Below are positions 35,166 to 45,812 of a DNA stretch of 64,000 nt, piece by piece; position 1 is the first letter of the stretch; each line of letters begins with the position of its first letter. The DNA is from Alopecurus myosuroides (Eukaryota; Streptophyta; Magnoliopsida; Poales; Poaceae), in assembly GCA_028641055.1 (NCBI GenBank), contig CM054063.1:182472756-182536755 (forward strand), written 5' to 3'. Below the pieces are notes generated by a model. The model saw only the letters and a program-made list of their open reading frames with translations. It ran no database searches and was not told the DNA's origin. The position numbers and the translations under genes were made by a program.

Positions 35166-38100
35166 CTACTGAGAAATGAACAGGTCCGGATACTTCTTGC
35201 GAAGATCCTCTTCGGTCTCCCACGTTGCCTCTTTATCAGAATGATGCGACCATTGGACTTTCAAGAACTTGGTGCTCTTGTTGCGAGTCTTACGCTCGGT
35301 CTCATCGAGAATACGAATAGGGTGCTCCTCATAAGATAGATCATCTTGCAGTTCAATGGAATCATGATCAACTGCACGATCTGGATCTTTGAAACACTTC
35401 TTGAGTTGTGACACGTGGAACACATCGTGCACTTTGGATAGTTTTTCTGGAAGTTCAAGATGATAAGCATTCTCTGCACGTCTTGAGAGGATGTTGAAAG
35501 GGCAAATGTATCTTGGTGCCAGCTTTCCTTTCACACCAAAACGATGGGTGCCTCTGAGGGGAGTTACACGGAGATATGCCTTATCACCAGGTGCATAGAT
35601 CATATCCCTGTGCTTGCTATCATAATAGCTCTTCTGACGAGACTGAGCAATCCTGAGATTGTCACGAATGATACGAACTTTCTCCTCGGCTTCCTTAACA
35701 ATGTCAGGGCCCAAGAGTGAACGTTCACCAGCTCCAGACCAATTGATTGGACTCCTGCATCTGCGACCATACAGTGCCTCAAATGGTGCCATGCCTAGGC
35801 TTGCCTGGTAGCTGTTGTTGTAGGAGAATTCAGCATATGGAAGGCAATCCTCCCATTTCATGCCAAAGGAGAGACCACATGCTCTGAGCATATCCTCGAG
35901 AATCTGATTGACTCTTTCGACTTGCCCTTGAGACTGAGGGTGATAAGCTGTGCTGAACAGAAGTTTGGTGCCCAATGCTTCCTGAAAGCTTTTCCAGAAA
36001 TGAGAAGTGAAGATACTTCCACGGTCTGAGCTTATTTCCAATGGAACACCATGAAGGGGAACAACCTTTGCTGTGTAGAGCTCTGCTAACTGGCTAGCTG
36101 AGATAGTTTCCTTTACAGCATAGAAGTGAGCAACCTTAGTGAGACGATCAATAACAACGAAGATTGCATCGTTGCCCTTTTTGGACTTTGGAAACCCAGT
36201 AACGAAGTCCATTTCAATCATGTCCCACTTCCACTCAGGAATTTTCAGAGGTTGGAGTAGACCTGCTGTCTTCTGATGGACTGCCTTAACACGTTGACAA
36301 ACGTCGCATTCAGAAACGTATTGAGCAATTTCACGTTTCATGCCAGGCCACCAATACAGAGTCTTGAGATCCTGGTACATCTTTGTACTTCCAGGGTGAA
36401 TGGATAGAGGAGTTTCACGAGCCTCCTTGAGAATGATATCCTTGAGACTTTGAATCTGAGGGACTGCAATGCGTCCTTCGAAGAACACAGTTCCCTTGTC
36501 ATCAATTGAGAAGGACTTGAATTTATCATTGCCCTCCTTGATGTGATCCACAATTTTCTTGATTTCATTATCACGAAGTTGTTCAGAACGAATCTTGTCC
36601 TCGAGAGTTGGGCTGGCTGTCAAGCTAGCAAGGTATCCTTCAGGAACAAGACCAAGGTTCAGCTTCTGGAATTCTTCATGAAGTGGAGGTTGGCTTTCCA
36701 TGATCATGAGATTATTGCAATAGGATTTGCGACTGAGAGCGTCGGCCATAACATTAGCCTTGCCTGGAGTATAAGAAATGGTGAGATCAAAGTCTTTAAT
36801 CTTCTCAATCCATCTCCTTTGCCTGAGGTTCAGATCTGGCTGAGTGAAGATGTATTTCAGACTCTTATGATCGGAAAAGATTTCAGTTTTGTTACCCAAC
36901 AAGTATTGTCTCCATTTCTTGAGGGCAAACACAACTGCTGCAAGTTCAAGATCATGAGTGGGATAGTTTTGCTCATGTGGGTTCAACTGACGTGAAGCAT
37001 AAGCCACAACTTGACGTTCTTGCATAAGAACTGCTCCTAGGCCTTGGAGAGATGCATCACAGAATATCTGGAAAGGTTTGGTAGTGTCGGGGCCAACTAG
37101 AACAGGTGTGGAAGTGAGTTTAGTCTTCAGGAGGTTGAAACTCTCATCACATTGTGGAGTCCAAACGAACTTTTTGTCCTTCTTTGTGAGATCAGTGAGA
37201 GGTTTAGCAATCTTGGAAAAGTTTTGGACGAAACGACGGCAATAGCTAGCCAAGCCAAGAAAGCTTCTAACTTGCTTCACCGTCTTAGGGGGTTTCCAAT
37301 CAACAATTGCCTTAACCTTTTCAGGATCAATGGCAATGCCTTTGGCAGAGATGATATGACCAAGATATGCAACTTCTGGAATCCAGAACTCACATTTGGA
37401 AAACTTGGCATACAGACGATGCTCGCGAAGTTTCATGAGAGTGAGACGAAGGTGTTCTCCATGCTCTTCCTCGGATTTTGAGTAGACTAGAATATCATCA
37501 AGATATACCACAACGAACTTGTCGAGGTATTCATGGAAGACAGAATTCATGAGTCTTGAGAACGTTGCCGGTGCATTGGTGAGACCAAAGGACATGACGG
37601 TGTATTCATATAGACCGTACCGAGTGGTGAAAGCTGTCTTAGGAATATCTTCCTTTCTGATCTTTATCTGATGGTAACCCATCCTCAAGTCCAACTTTGA
37701 GAATATTGAAGCTCCAGCAAGTTGATCAAAAAGATCATCGATACGAGGAAGTGGATACTTGTTCTTGATTGTTTTCTCGTTGAGAGGACGATAGTCAACC
37801 ACGAGTCTCTTAGTTTGATCCTTCTTGGCAACAAACAGAGTTGGGCAACCCCAAGCGGAGGAACTAGGCTGAATGAAACCTTTGTCCATATACATATCGA
37901 TTTGCTCCTTCAACAATTTCAGTTTAGGAGGAGCTATCTTATATGGATGCTTAGAGATTGGAGCAGTACCTGGCTCAAGCTCGATCACGAACTCAACTGC
38001 TCTGTCCGGAGGCATCCCTAGCAACTCTTCTGGAAAGACGTCAGGGAATTCACAAACCACCGGAACATTTTCAATTGCAGGAAGGGGTTTGGCATCGAGG

Positions 38101-39554
38101 CTGAACAGCTGAACAGAACTTGATCCATATGGAGAATAGACTATCTGGCCTGAAGTGTGGGAGAGAGTTATTGACTTTTGAGCACAGTCAATTTTAGCTT
38201 TGTGGGTCTTCAACCAATCCATACCCAGAATGACATCAATGTCAGAATTTCCCAGCAACATGAGTGAAGCAAGGAATACACGACCTCCAATTAGGATCTG
38301 ATTGTCCATGCTTATCTTGGAAGTAATCATTTTAGTTCCCGGAGAGTGCACATAGATTTGATTGCTTAGTGGAACCAGAGCTAAATTGTACGTTGTAGCA
38401 AAGATCTTTGACACAAACGAATGCGATGCTCCAGTATCAAACAACACTTTAGCTGGAATAGAGTTTACGGGTAATATACCGAGAACGATGTCAGCAGCCT
38501 CCTCAGCTTTGTCGGCCTTGATATGGTTCACCCTCGCGTTCCTCCCGACAGGCCTGTTGTTGGAGTTGAAGGCTTTAGCCGGGGGAGCACGAACCATAGC
38601 CTGGTTGGTGTTGGGGCGAGGAGGTAGGGGTAGCTGCTTCTGAGTGCACTTATCAGCATAATGTCCAGTATCCTTGCACTTGTAGCAAGTGACGACACGA
38701 GAAGGACCTGGCCTTGGCTGCCCCATAGGGAACCTCTGACCCTGCATCTGAAATGGGTTGGGTGGGCGGGGACCAAAGCCTGGAGAAGCCTGGGCATTTG
38801 GAGCCCGAGTGACAGCACCATTTGGCACCCAGATGCGGCGCTTCTGCGGAGGGGTGGTCATGTTGGAGGAGGAACCACCCTCACGCGAGTGCTTGCGCGA
38901 CTCTTCGAACGCCTTGCGCCCATTCTCCTCATTGAGCGCGGTGTTCACAAGCTCCACGAAGTCCTTGCACTTGATGTTTGTGAGAGCGTATTTCAGTTCC
39001 GGGTTAAAACCTCGGCGGAACCTTGCCATCTTCTTGGCTTCGGTGGACACTTCGTCACCAGCGTACCGAGCGAGACGATTGAACTCGTTCTGGTAGCCGA
39101 GAACGTCCAGCTTGCCCTGTCTGAGAGAGCAGAATTCCTCACGCATCCTTTCCATGAGACCATCCGGGATGTGGTGCTTCAGGAAGGCATCTCTGAAACA
39201 TCCCCAGGTGATAGGATAGCCAGCTCTCATGGTCTGGTAGTTCTCCCACCAAGTAGCTGCCTGACCCTTCAGTAGGTAGGTGGCGTACTTGACCTTATCC
39301 TCTTCTGCAACATGAGCAATCTCCAGAGCTCTTGCTACGTCACGGATCCAGTCATCAGCATCCAGGGGCTCACGTGTTGCCACGAAAGCTTTTGGGCCCA
39401 AGCTGAGGAAGTCCTTGATGGTGACCCTTGGAGCATTCTGGTTTTGGTGCTGGTTAGCCTGGATCTGGGCCATCTGTGTCACCACTTGGGTCATCTGAGC
39501 CAACAGTTCCCCCATTGGTGGTGGCGGAGGCGGGTTGTTCCTGGTTGGAGGCAT
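35166..39554 (-). CDS. gag-pol: E3 gag-pol polyprotein, intact (chromovirus, Tekay/Del-like)
   Basis: A single open frame of 1462 residues, ATG at 39554, TAG at 35166-35168. Domains in order: a Pro-rich start; gag core about 60-215; CCHC zinc knuckle 290-303 ([14 protein letters not shown]); aspartic protease with DTGASHSF at 373; reverse transcriptase with the catalytic Asp in KLDLRMGY at 622 and YLDD at 684-687; RNase H with Asp 833 and the DLELA Glu at 870; integrase with D1116, D1177 and E1213 (exact D-x35-E spacing); and a chromodomain-like C-terminus (about 1405-1455, [15 protein letters not shown]). The integrase zinc finger has Arg (1046) where the first His of HHCC is expected; H1053, C1083 and C1086 are present. 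All other catalytic residues look intact. A splice-acceptor-like TTCTGTTCAG lies one base before the ATG. Confidence 0.96.
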   Translation of the reverse strand: MPPTRNNPPPPPPMGELLAQMTQVVTQMAQIQANQHQNQNAPRVTIKDFLSLGPKAFVATREPLDADDWIRDVARALEIAHVAEEDKVKYATYLLKGQAATWWENYQTMRAGYPITWGCFRDAFLKHHIPDGLMERMREEFCSLRQGKLDVLGYQNEFNRLARYAGDEVSTEAKKMARFRRGFNPELKYALTNIKCKDFVELVNTALNEENGRKAFEESRKHSREGGSSSNMTTPPQKRRIWVPNGAVTRAPNAQASPGFGPRPPNPFQMQGQRFPMGQPRPGPSRVVTCYKCKDTGHYADKCTQKQLPLPPRPNTNQAMVRAPPAKAFNSNNRPVGRNARVNHIKADKAEEAADIVLGILPVNSIPAKVLFDTGASHSFVSKIFATTYNLALVPLSNQIYVHSPGTKMITSKISMDNQILIGGRVFLASLMLLGNSDIDVILGMDWLKTHKAKIDCAQKSITLSHTSGQIVYSPYGSSSVQLFSLDAKPLPAIENVPVVCEFPDVFPEELLGMPPDRAVEFVIELEPGTAPISKHPYKIAPPKLKLLKEQIDMYMDKGFIQPSSSAWGCPTLFVAKKDQTKRLVVDYRPLNEKTIKNKYPLPRIDDLFDQLAGASIFSKLDLRMGYHQIKIRKEDIPKTAFTTRYGLYEYTVMSFGLTNAPATFSRLMNSVFHEYLDKFVVVYLDDILVYSKSEEEHGEHLRLTLMKLREHRLYAKFSKCEFWIPEVAYLGHIISAKGIAIDPEKVKAIVDWKPPKTVKQVRSFLGLASYCRRFVQNFSKIAKPLTDLTKKDKKFVWTPQCDESFNLLKTKLTSTPVLVGPDTTKPFQIFCDASLQGLGAVLMQERQVVAYASRQLNPHEQNYPTHDLELAAVVFALKKWRQYLLGNKTEIFSDHKSLKYIFTQPDLNLRQRRWIEKIKDFDLTISYTPGKANVMADALSRKSYCNNLMIMESQPPLHEEFQKLNLGLVPEGYLASLTASPTLEDKIRSEQLRDNEIKKIVDHIKEGNDKFKSFSIDDKGTVFFEGRIAVPQIQSLKDIILKEARETPLSIHPGSTKMYQDLKTLYWWPGMKREIAQYVSECDVCQRVKAVHQKTAGLLQPLKIPEWKWDMIEMDFVTGFPKSKKGNDAIFVVIDRLTKVAHFYAVKETISASQLAELYTAKVVPLHGVPLEISSDRGSIFTSHFWKSFQEALGTKLLFSTAYHPQSQGQVERVNQILEDMLRACGLSFGMKWEDCLPYAEFSYNNSYQASLGMAPFEALYGRRCRSPINWSGAGERSLLGPDIVKEAEEKVRIIRDNLRIAQSRQKSYYDSKHRDMIYAPGDKAYLRVTPLRGTHRFGVKGKLAPRYICPFNILSRRAENAYHLELPEKLSKVHDVFHVSQLKKCFKDPDRAVDHDSIELQDDLSYEEHPIRILDETERKTRNKSTKFLKVQWSHHSDKEATWETEEDLRKKYPDLFISQ

Positions 39555-39768
39555 CCTGAACAGAAATTCATTTTAGCACAACAACAGAAAAGGATAGACT
39601 TGGTAACCGAAAGATAGATTATTCCGACGCATGAATAGATAACCAACAGGTACATCATCATCACATGTTCAAATACATCAGAATATCCAACAGACCAATA
39701 CATGGTTCGAAAACGAAAGGATAAACTAGACACAGCTAGTAATGGATACATCGGTACTCCCATGCTCA

Positions 39769-40584
39769 TCACGCAGGACGGCGGTGAGTAGTACGACGAG
39801 AGATACGGTGAGGAGGAACCCCACGGAAGTAGGTATCACGACGATCCATGTAGATAGGAACTGCTCTGAGAGCAACTCTCGGTGTGGTGAAGTAGAAAGC
39901 GTCCTCTCCTTGTGCTCCATAGCGGGGAATCCCTGTGTAACCAGCTCCGAGGTCGAGAAGTGGGCCTCTGATCGGCTCGTAACCTCCAGCATCTGGCAAC
40001 GGAAGACCAGCTGGCTGAACGACACGTGCGAAGCGCTCGTCTCCAACAAAGTCTGTGGTGTACGTCGCCAGACGAGTGAGAGCAAGGTGGAGCTGCTCCC
40101 TGACTGAGGCCAACTCCTGAGCAAGTGTGGAAGCAACGGCATCACTGTGACTAGCGAACTGGGCAGTGGTCTGCAGCCTGGAGCTATCAGTCTCGTAGGT
40201 ATCCAGGTCGCGGTGGACAGTGAAGTGAACTCCCGCTGCCGTGATGTAACCACGGGGGATGTGACGAAAACTGGACTTATCAAACCCCCAGTAGTCAGCA
40301 CGGAGAACGGTGAGACTCACATACGCTGCCTGCTGCACTGCCATATCCACAGTGGACCCTACTGCCTCGTACTGGTGGACAATGCTCCTGCCATCATCCG
40401 ACAGAATGTAGACGATAGCCCGGTAGCAAGTCTGGTCAAACTCTCGCTGGTGCTCGTAGACCTGGTACTCTGGTGCCCAACGGAACCCCAGATAGGTAAC
40501 CATGTCTCTCAGCAACTCCGGAAAACCGGCGGTGCTCTCACAGCGAGTCATGCGAACCACCTGCGGGTAGTAGCTGAGACCCAT
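39769..40584 (-). CDS. E3 ORF0: extra ORF between PBS and gag, unknown function
   Basis: The first ATG of the frame is at 40584 (MGLSYYPQVV); the frame is open further upstream but without ATG. The product is 271 residues. Residues about 20-95 look like a small alpha-beta-beta-beta-alpha domain (FPELLRDMVTYLGF, a central CYRAIVYILSD strand, then DMAVQQAAYVSLTVL), which by eye recalls a double-stranded-RNA-binding-like fold; this is a weak guess. A predicted coiled coil follows (LAQELASVREQLHLALTRL), then a Gly/Pro/Arg-rich tail ending in a basic cluster (HRISRRTTHRRPA). It lies in the same direction as gag, 214 bp upstream. E5 has a decayed ORF of the same layout at 58653. An 'orf0' before gag has been described in rice RIRE3/RIRE8-type elements (from memory); homology to that is untested. 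Confidence 0.75.
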   Translation of the reverse strand: MGLSYYPQVVRMTRCESTAGFPELLRDMVTYLGFRWAPEYQVYEHQREFDQTCYRAIVYILSDDGRSIVHQYEAVGSTVDMAVQQAAYVSLTVLRADYWGFDKSSFRHIPRGYITAAGVHFTVHRDLDTYETDSSRLQTTAQFASHSDAVASTLAQELASVREQLHLALTRLATYTTDFVGDERFARVVQPAGLPLPDAGGYEPIRGPLLDLGAGYTGIPRYGAQGEDAFYFTTPRVALRAVPIYMDRRDTYFRGVPPHRISRRTTHRRPA

Positions 40585-40811
40585 CTGCAGATGATTTGGA
40601 AGGTTTTGATTAGACTCCGGTAGATGAAAAAGGATGTGGAAAACAACAACAAGGTTCAACGGACGAAAAGGATGTTGAAAAGAACATGATATCGAAGCAA
40701 CATCGGGAAAACGAGACCAAAAGTCCTGAGGTACTACAGATAACCCAAAACACGTGAAATCCTAACTTGAAAGTTTAGGTGAGAACAGAAAACAACGTTG
40801 CACTTCCTTAC
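40585..40811 (-). promoter_or_regulatory. Candidate 227-bp intron in the E3 leader
   Basis: On the minus strand, TTCTG|GTAAGG at 40811 is a good donor. CATCTGCAG ends at 40585 directly before the ORF0 ATG as acceptor, with CTAAT about 25 nt upstream as branch site. A second acceptor-like site ends at 39556, just before the gag ATG. The signals are seen; splicing is inferred. Confidence 0.45.
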
Positions 40812-40948
40812 CAGAAAAAGGGTGGGTGGGTGGGGAAAGAAGAAAAATGGCAGAATTCCTACTCTCACGTTTCATTTTTCCTATATAGCTACAAAATAGT
40901 TTCTAGACTCAACTGCGACCAGTAAAAAGGGATCCTACAGGCAGACAG

Positions 40949-40960
40949 GCTCTGATACCA
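40949..40960 (-). promoter_or_regulatory. E3 primer-binding site, tRNA-iMet
   Basis: The minus strand reads TGGTATCAGAGC two bases inside the LTR, complementary to the 3' end of plant initiator tRNA-Met. Confidence 0.93.
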
Positions 40961-40962
40961 TT

Positions 40963-43900
40963 TGTCGCACCCAAGGTTTCTAGAGGATACTCATCGCACG
41001 AACTGGAAGTCAGGTACTTGGATTATGGGGCATAACTGCTCCCACGTCCCAGCTTCCTGGTAGGCCTGCGCTTATGCGCGACAACACAAGCCCTGCTTCC
41101 ACCGTTGAAGTAAACTATCCGCTAGGAACCTAAGGCACTACTGTCGACGTACTTCATATTCAAACACGCACTGTACGTCAACAGCTTTGAACGAAATGAT
41201 AACACAAACTGTCTCTAAGACACAAAAGAATGAAATAAGTGCAACTGGCCTTCACTAAGGCAGAAATATCGAATACAGTCATCCAGAGGACACATGTCCC
41301 AACATATCATCCATTACAACAGCGGAAGCAATCAAAGGGGTCTGAGTACAGACAAATCCATGGCTTAAGAAGCCGGAGAAAATAAAGAAGCGAAGCCCAT
41401 CCACGTAGGTTCTGGATCCTGCCCTGGTCCAGCTAACTACTCGTCTGCAGTCTCGTCGAACTCCACAAAGTAGCCATCCTGGGAAGCATCGTAGTCGTAG
41501 TCGTAATCTGCGTAAACCACAGCCCCAACGGGGTCAGTACATCCAAGTACTGGCAAGCAAGACTCACAGTTCATCAAAGAGTTACCCGTCAACACAAGCA
41601 TTGATGCTTGGGATCAACGGAAGAAAGGGGTGATTTAAAAGTTGCTGCTGGCTGCTCTAACCAACTACAGTAGATAACTACAAGTTCCGGCTAACAGAAA
41701 AGATAAGATCGAGGATTGTAACCAACTGAAAGATAACTTCAACCAAACCCATCCTGGATCTCGCCCCTTATCCAAAGAAGCAATCCGAGGATAACTCACA
41801 CAGTTGTGATAAGGTGAATCAAGTTATTGTGTGAATAACCTATTACTAGTCAAGTTATTAATCATTGGGTGAAACATGATTGGTCATTATGTTGAAGTTG
41901 TCCTGAGTACTTGTTAGCCAGTACTTTCACCAAGTAATCCATAACCGCGGAAAACACGGCTTCTCGAGAAGATTATCCCTGCAGGGTTGCACCAATTTGG
42001 CCGTACACTCATGAATATCCCGCCAGATGGGATGCCTCCCACCAAGCGGGGCACTCAACACAACCAACCATTCTTCGCATCAAGCCCAAAGAACCTTGGG
42101 CGCACGGCTAATCAAGCCCAGAAGAAAATGGACCATCATAGCACTCTAAGACCGTGTCCCCCTATATGCCGACTACGAAAGTTCCACCCTGCGCTGGGCT
42201 CGCAAAAACATGCATGCGGCAAATGGAAAACACGAACTAAATGAGGCGATTTGGACGAGATGCGAATCAGGTCAAGTTGAGGGGGGCGCCCATACTCGCT
42301 TCCCAAATGCGGGTAGTGCGCTCATCATGGATCAGTAGACAAGACCCTTTTCCTATTAGGGTCGACACTAGCAGGCTCCAAAACCTCTCATGGGCCTCCT
42401 GCCGGTGCCTTATCCTCAAGTTATTATTACCATTAGCAATTAACAGGATTGATTGATTAACATCGAGCCCCCCCGGTACAAATATTAAGATAGTAACAGT
42501 AGTAACCGACAACAGACTCGAGTAAAAGCAACCCTAAGCATGCTAGATAATACTAAGGCACAAACAAAGGCTGTAGGTATGGAGGTGAGGCATTATCATT
42601 GGTTCAGGGTATCATGTGATAGGTTCGGAGAACAAGCAACGATACATAGGGCTAGCAATAGTAGACAAAAGGATAGTATCGACAACAAGTGTGGAAAGGA
42701 ACTCGATGATTCATGTGAGTGATAACTTTCCTGGCAGCTCAGTAGCCGGGTACTGGGCTAGGTCCTGAGTAGTGGTGTCGTAAGGATCGTCGGTCTCAAC
42801 GTAGTCGTCGTCTAACCGAGAAGAAGCAAACAGGCAAAAACAGGAATGTAAACAATCATGTTCATAGCATTGTGCACAGTCAATATGATGCATGACAATT
42901 TAATAGGTGCATCTAGATAAACTGACTAACATGATAGCTCAAATTAAATGGACCCATATGCAAGGGTTGCATATGGAAAAGGATCCATTGAAACAATTGG
43001 AACAAATGATGTATTTATTAGGTGTTAGTTGTTACCATGATGCATGCATGATGAATAACAATAACATAATAATTTAAATGCAATTGGAAAGATAGTTAAC
43101 AATTTAGAAAGGCACTTATTAAATTTGGAATTTTGTTACTTAACATGGTACACAAACAATTATTGTTTTCATCAAGTTAGGGTGTGCAAAACAATTTACA
43201 AATTTTATATTTGAAAAGTTTATCAAATTTTAGTTGGATTACATGTTTCACATTTTGAAATTGGACTATGGATTAATTAATTATGAATTAAACAATATTA
43301 AACAATTTTTAATTGAATTAAACAAGATTTAAATAGTTTAGGCAATTAAAATTATTCAAACCAGAAAACAAATTTTATATTTGAATAGAACATTCAAAAA
43401 GGTGTGAAAAACATATTTTATTTGAATTATTTGAAAACAGTATGATTTAGTTATGAATTATTTCAATTTGCATTTGAATTGTTCAAATTTGAAATTTAAA
43501 AGTATTTTGAAAATTCAAAACAGAACACAAGTTGAAAATTTGGAAAGATTATGAAATTTGGATAGGAATACATATAAAGTTTGCATTTGTTGGATTTATA
43601 AAACAGAAGATATTGAATTTTAAAGTTTTTTGTTCTATTCTGCCAATTAAAGAATATTTGGAAAATATCAGAAAACGTTTTAACCATTTGTTACTTTACA
43701 GTAACCTAGCCGCAGACACTGGGTGGTGGGCCACGGTGCCAGCGTGGCGCTGTGGATGGCGAGGTGGCGCATCAGGTCACTGACCTGCGGGCCTGGTCAT
43801 CGAGGCAGAAAAGCGGAAAAAAGGACGCGCGAGGGGGGGGATCGAACCCGCACCCTCCTCCTGCGCGCGAAGGGTCACGACCGCTGCGCTGTAACTGAAC

Positions 43901-45245
43901 TTTTGTTCAGAATACAGCTGCACTGTTTTTCAGTTAACGCACACGGCTTGGTGCCAAAACTGACGAACTGCAACTGCTGGTTGCAGTCACGGACAGAGGC
44001 CTTCGGCCGGTGATCACCACGGCGGATCTCCGGCGGCTCGCGGGTGGCCTAGGTGTGCGTGTGCTTGTGCTACCACCGTGGAGGCGTGCCGATGGGCGAG
44101 AGACAGAGATCGAGGGAAAGGAGGCAGGGCTACCTGTCGCTGGTAGTCGTTCAGACGGAGCAGCAGACCGGCGGGCCTTTCCGGCGACGGCGCGGCCGCC
44201 GTGTTGCCTCCCGGCAAACGACGAGGGGTCAGTGAGCCTCGGGGTACATCCGCGTCTCCATTCCCGCCACCAGCTACTGCTCGAGGTGGCCCTGGCTACC
44301 GGCGACGAGAGAGGAAGGTAGTCTACGGGAGGAAAGCAGAGAGCTTGGGGGGAGAGGAAGAGAAGTGGCGGCGCAGAGGGATGGAGCTTAGGGTTGCGGC
44401 AGGAGGAGGAGGCCGTGGTGGTTACTTAAGGAGGAGCAGGGCCAGTACGGCAGGGCATCGGGAGCTCCAGGGGGGTGATCGACGATGGGGAGGGAGTCGT
44501 ACCCCCCTGACGTCAGGCGAGAGGAGCACGATAGCGACAGCTATCGGGCCAAAAGGGGGAAACTGGGCTGGGCTGGACCCTTAGCTGCTGCTGCTCTCCT
44601 CCCTTTTCTATTTTATTTTTTTGTACTGTTTTTTTTTTGTAGGTGAGCAAATTGGAAACAAAGCAAGATTTGTTTACAGAAATTTTTGGAATAAAAAATA
44701 GGGTAATTTTATTAGTGGAAAAATGCAACCTTTTGGCAGTTGTTGTTTTCAAAAACTTTGTTGTTTGCTTGCTATTTTAAAAATTAACCAATTTAATTGA
44801 AAATTGCAATAATACTTAATATTAGAAAATAGTGCCATTCCCACTAGGGTTTCCCCTAGGGTTTTGGAAGGGTTTAAAGAGGGAAAAAGGGGTGGTGACT
44901 TTTATGGTTTCAAAAGGTGCTGAATTTTAAGGGTTGGTTTGAATTTGAAATGACTTAGAAAATAATGATTGAAATGGTTGATTGATTAATGGTGTGATTA
45001 AATTAAGCAACAATTTAGGAGTTGATCCAATATGAAACTAATTGGAAGCAATTGATGTTTTTGGAATTGCAAATCTTTATTTGAGAGATTGTAACAGACA
45101 AGTGTGAAAACAATGTTTGATTAAGTTTGAATTTTATTATGAAAACAATGCAAACAGAAATAAAAATGAGAATGATGCCATGATGCATTGCATAAATTAA
45201 ACAAATAAGTAAAACAACTAAGGGTTTTCATACTTGGATGTTACA
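40963..45245 (-). repeat. E3 5' LTR (4.3 kb)
   Basis: Near-identical to 30810-35127, with about seven base changes seen by eye, a 34-bp gap and one fewer G in the run at 43832-43840. It drives the element and is flanked on its outer side by CATCC. Confidence 0.95.
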
Positions 45246-45812
45246 CATCCCATTCATCCTACAACGGGGAATTACTCACACATGGATGGGGGAAACATGG
45301 ATGGTCGATGGAGAGGCGTTGGTGATGCCGATGGCGATGATCTCCTCCACTTCCCTGTCCCGGGAGGGTGCAAGAACAGGAACTTCTGATCCCCGAATCG
45401 AGGTTCGGGATGGCGGCGGCGCTCTGTTGTGTTTCTGTGGAATATCACGAACCCCCTCGGGTTTTAGGGTTGGAGGTTACTTGTAGTCGAAAGGGGAGTC
45501 CGAGGGGGGGCTCTGGGGGGCACACACCCCTAGGTGGCGCGGCCTAGGGGGGACCCGCGCCAGGGGGTGTGGCAACCGTGTAGTTCCTCTCCTGGCCCCC
45601 TTCTGGCTCCCGGGGTCTTCCAGGGTGAAAACATCAATGGGGTCTTTTCTGGGCAATTTTCCGAAAGTTGATTTTTCTGCATAAAAACAAGACACCAACG
45701 TAATTCTGCTAAAAACAGCGTTAGTCCGTGTTAGTTGTATTCAAAACACACAAATTTAGAGGAAAACCATAAGAAAAGTGTTCAGAAAAGGAGATACGTT
45801 TTTGACGTATCA
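45246..45812 (-). repeat. E2 3' LTR, start part
   Basis: The minus strand begins TGATACGTCAAAAACGTATC at 45812 and matches 53505-54061 of the 5' LTR. The rest of this LTR is on the other side of E3 at 30002-30809. Confidence 0.88.

Larger units (their letters stand above)
30810..45245 (-). mobile_element. E3: young, apparently intact Tekay/Del-like chromovirus
   Basis: The complete element is 14,436 bp, with LTRs of 4318 bp (30810-35127) and 4283 bp (40963-45245), TG...CA ends, a perfect 5-bp TSD, an exact tRNA-iMet PBS and a polypurine tract. One gag-pol frame ends in a chromodomain-like tail, and an extra ORF lies between PBS and gag. By eye the LTRs differ by about seven substitutions, one indel of about 34 bp (34170-34204 missing at 44328) and one G in a homopolymer, so the insertion is very recent. 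Confidence 0.95.

Noticed and set aside
39742..40623. Plus-strand ORFs opposite E3 ORF0
   Set aside because: They are shadows of ORF0; coding signals, acceptor and family layout support the minus strand.
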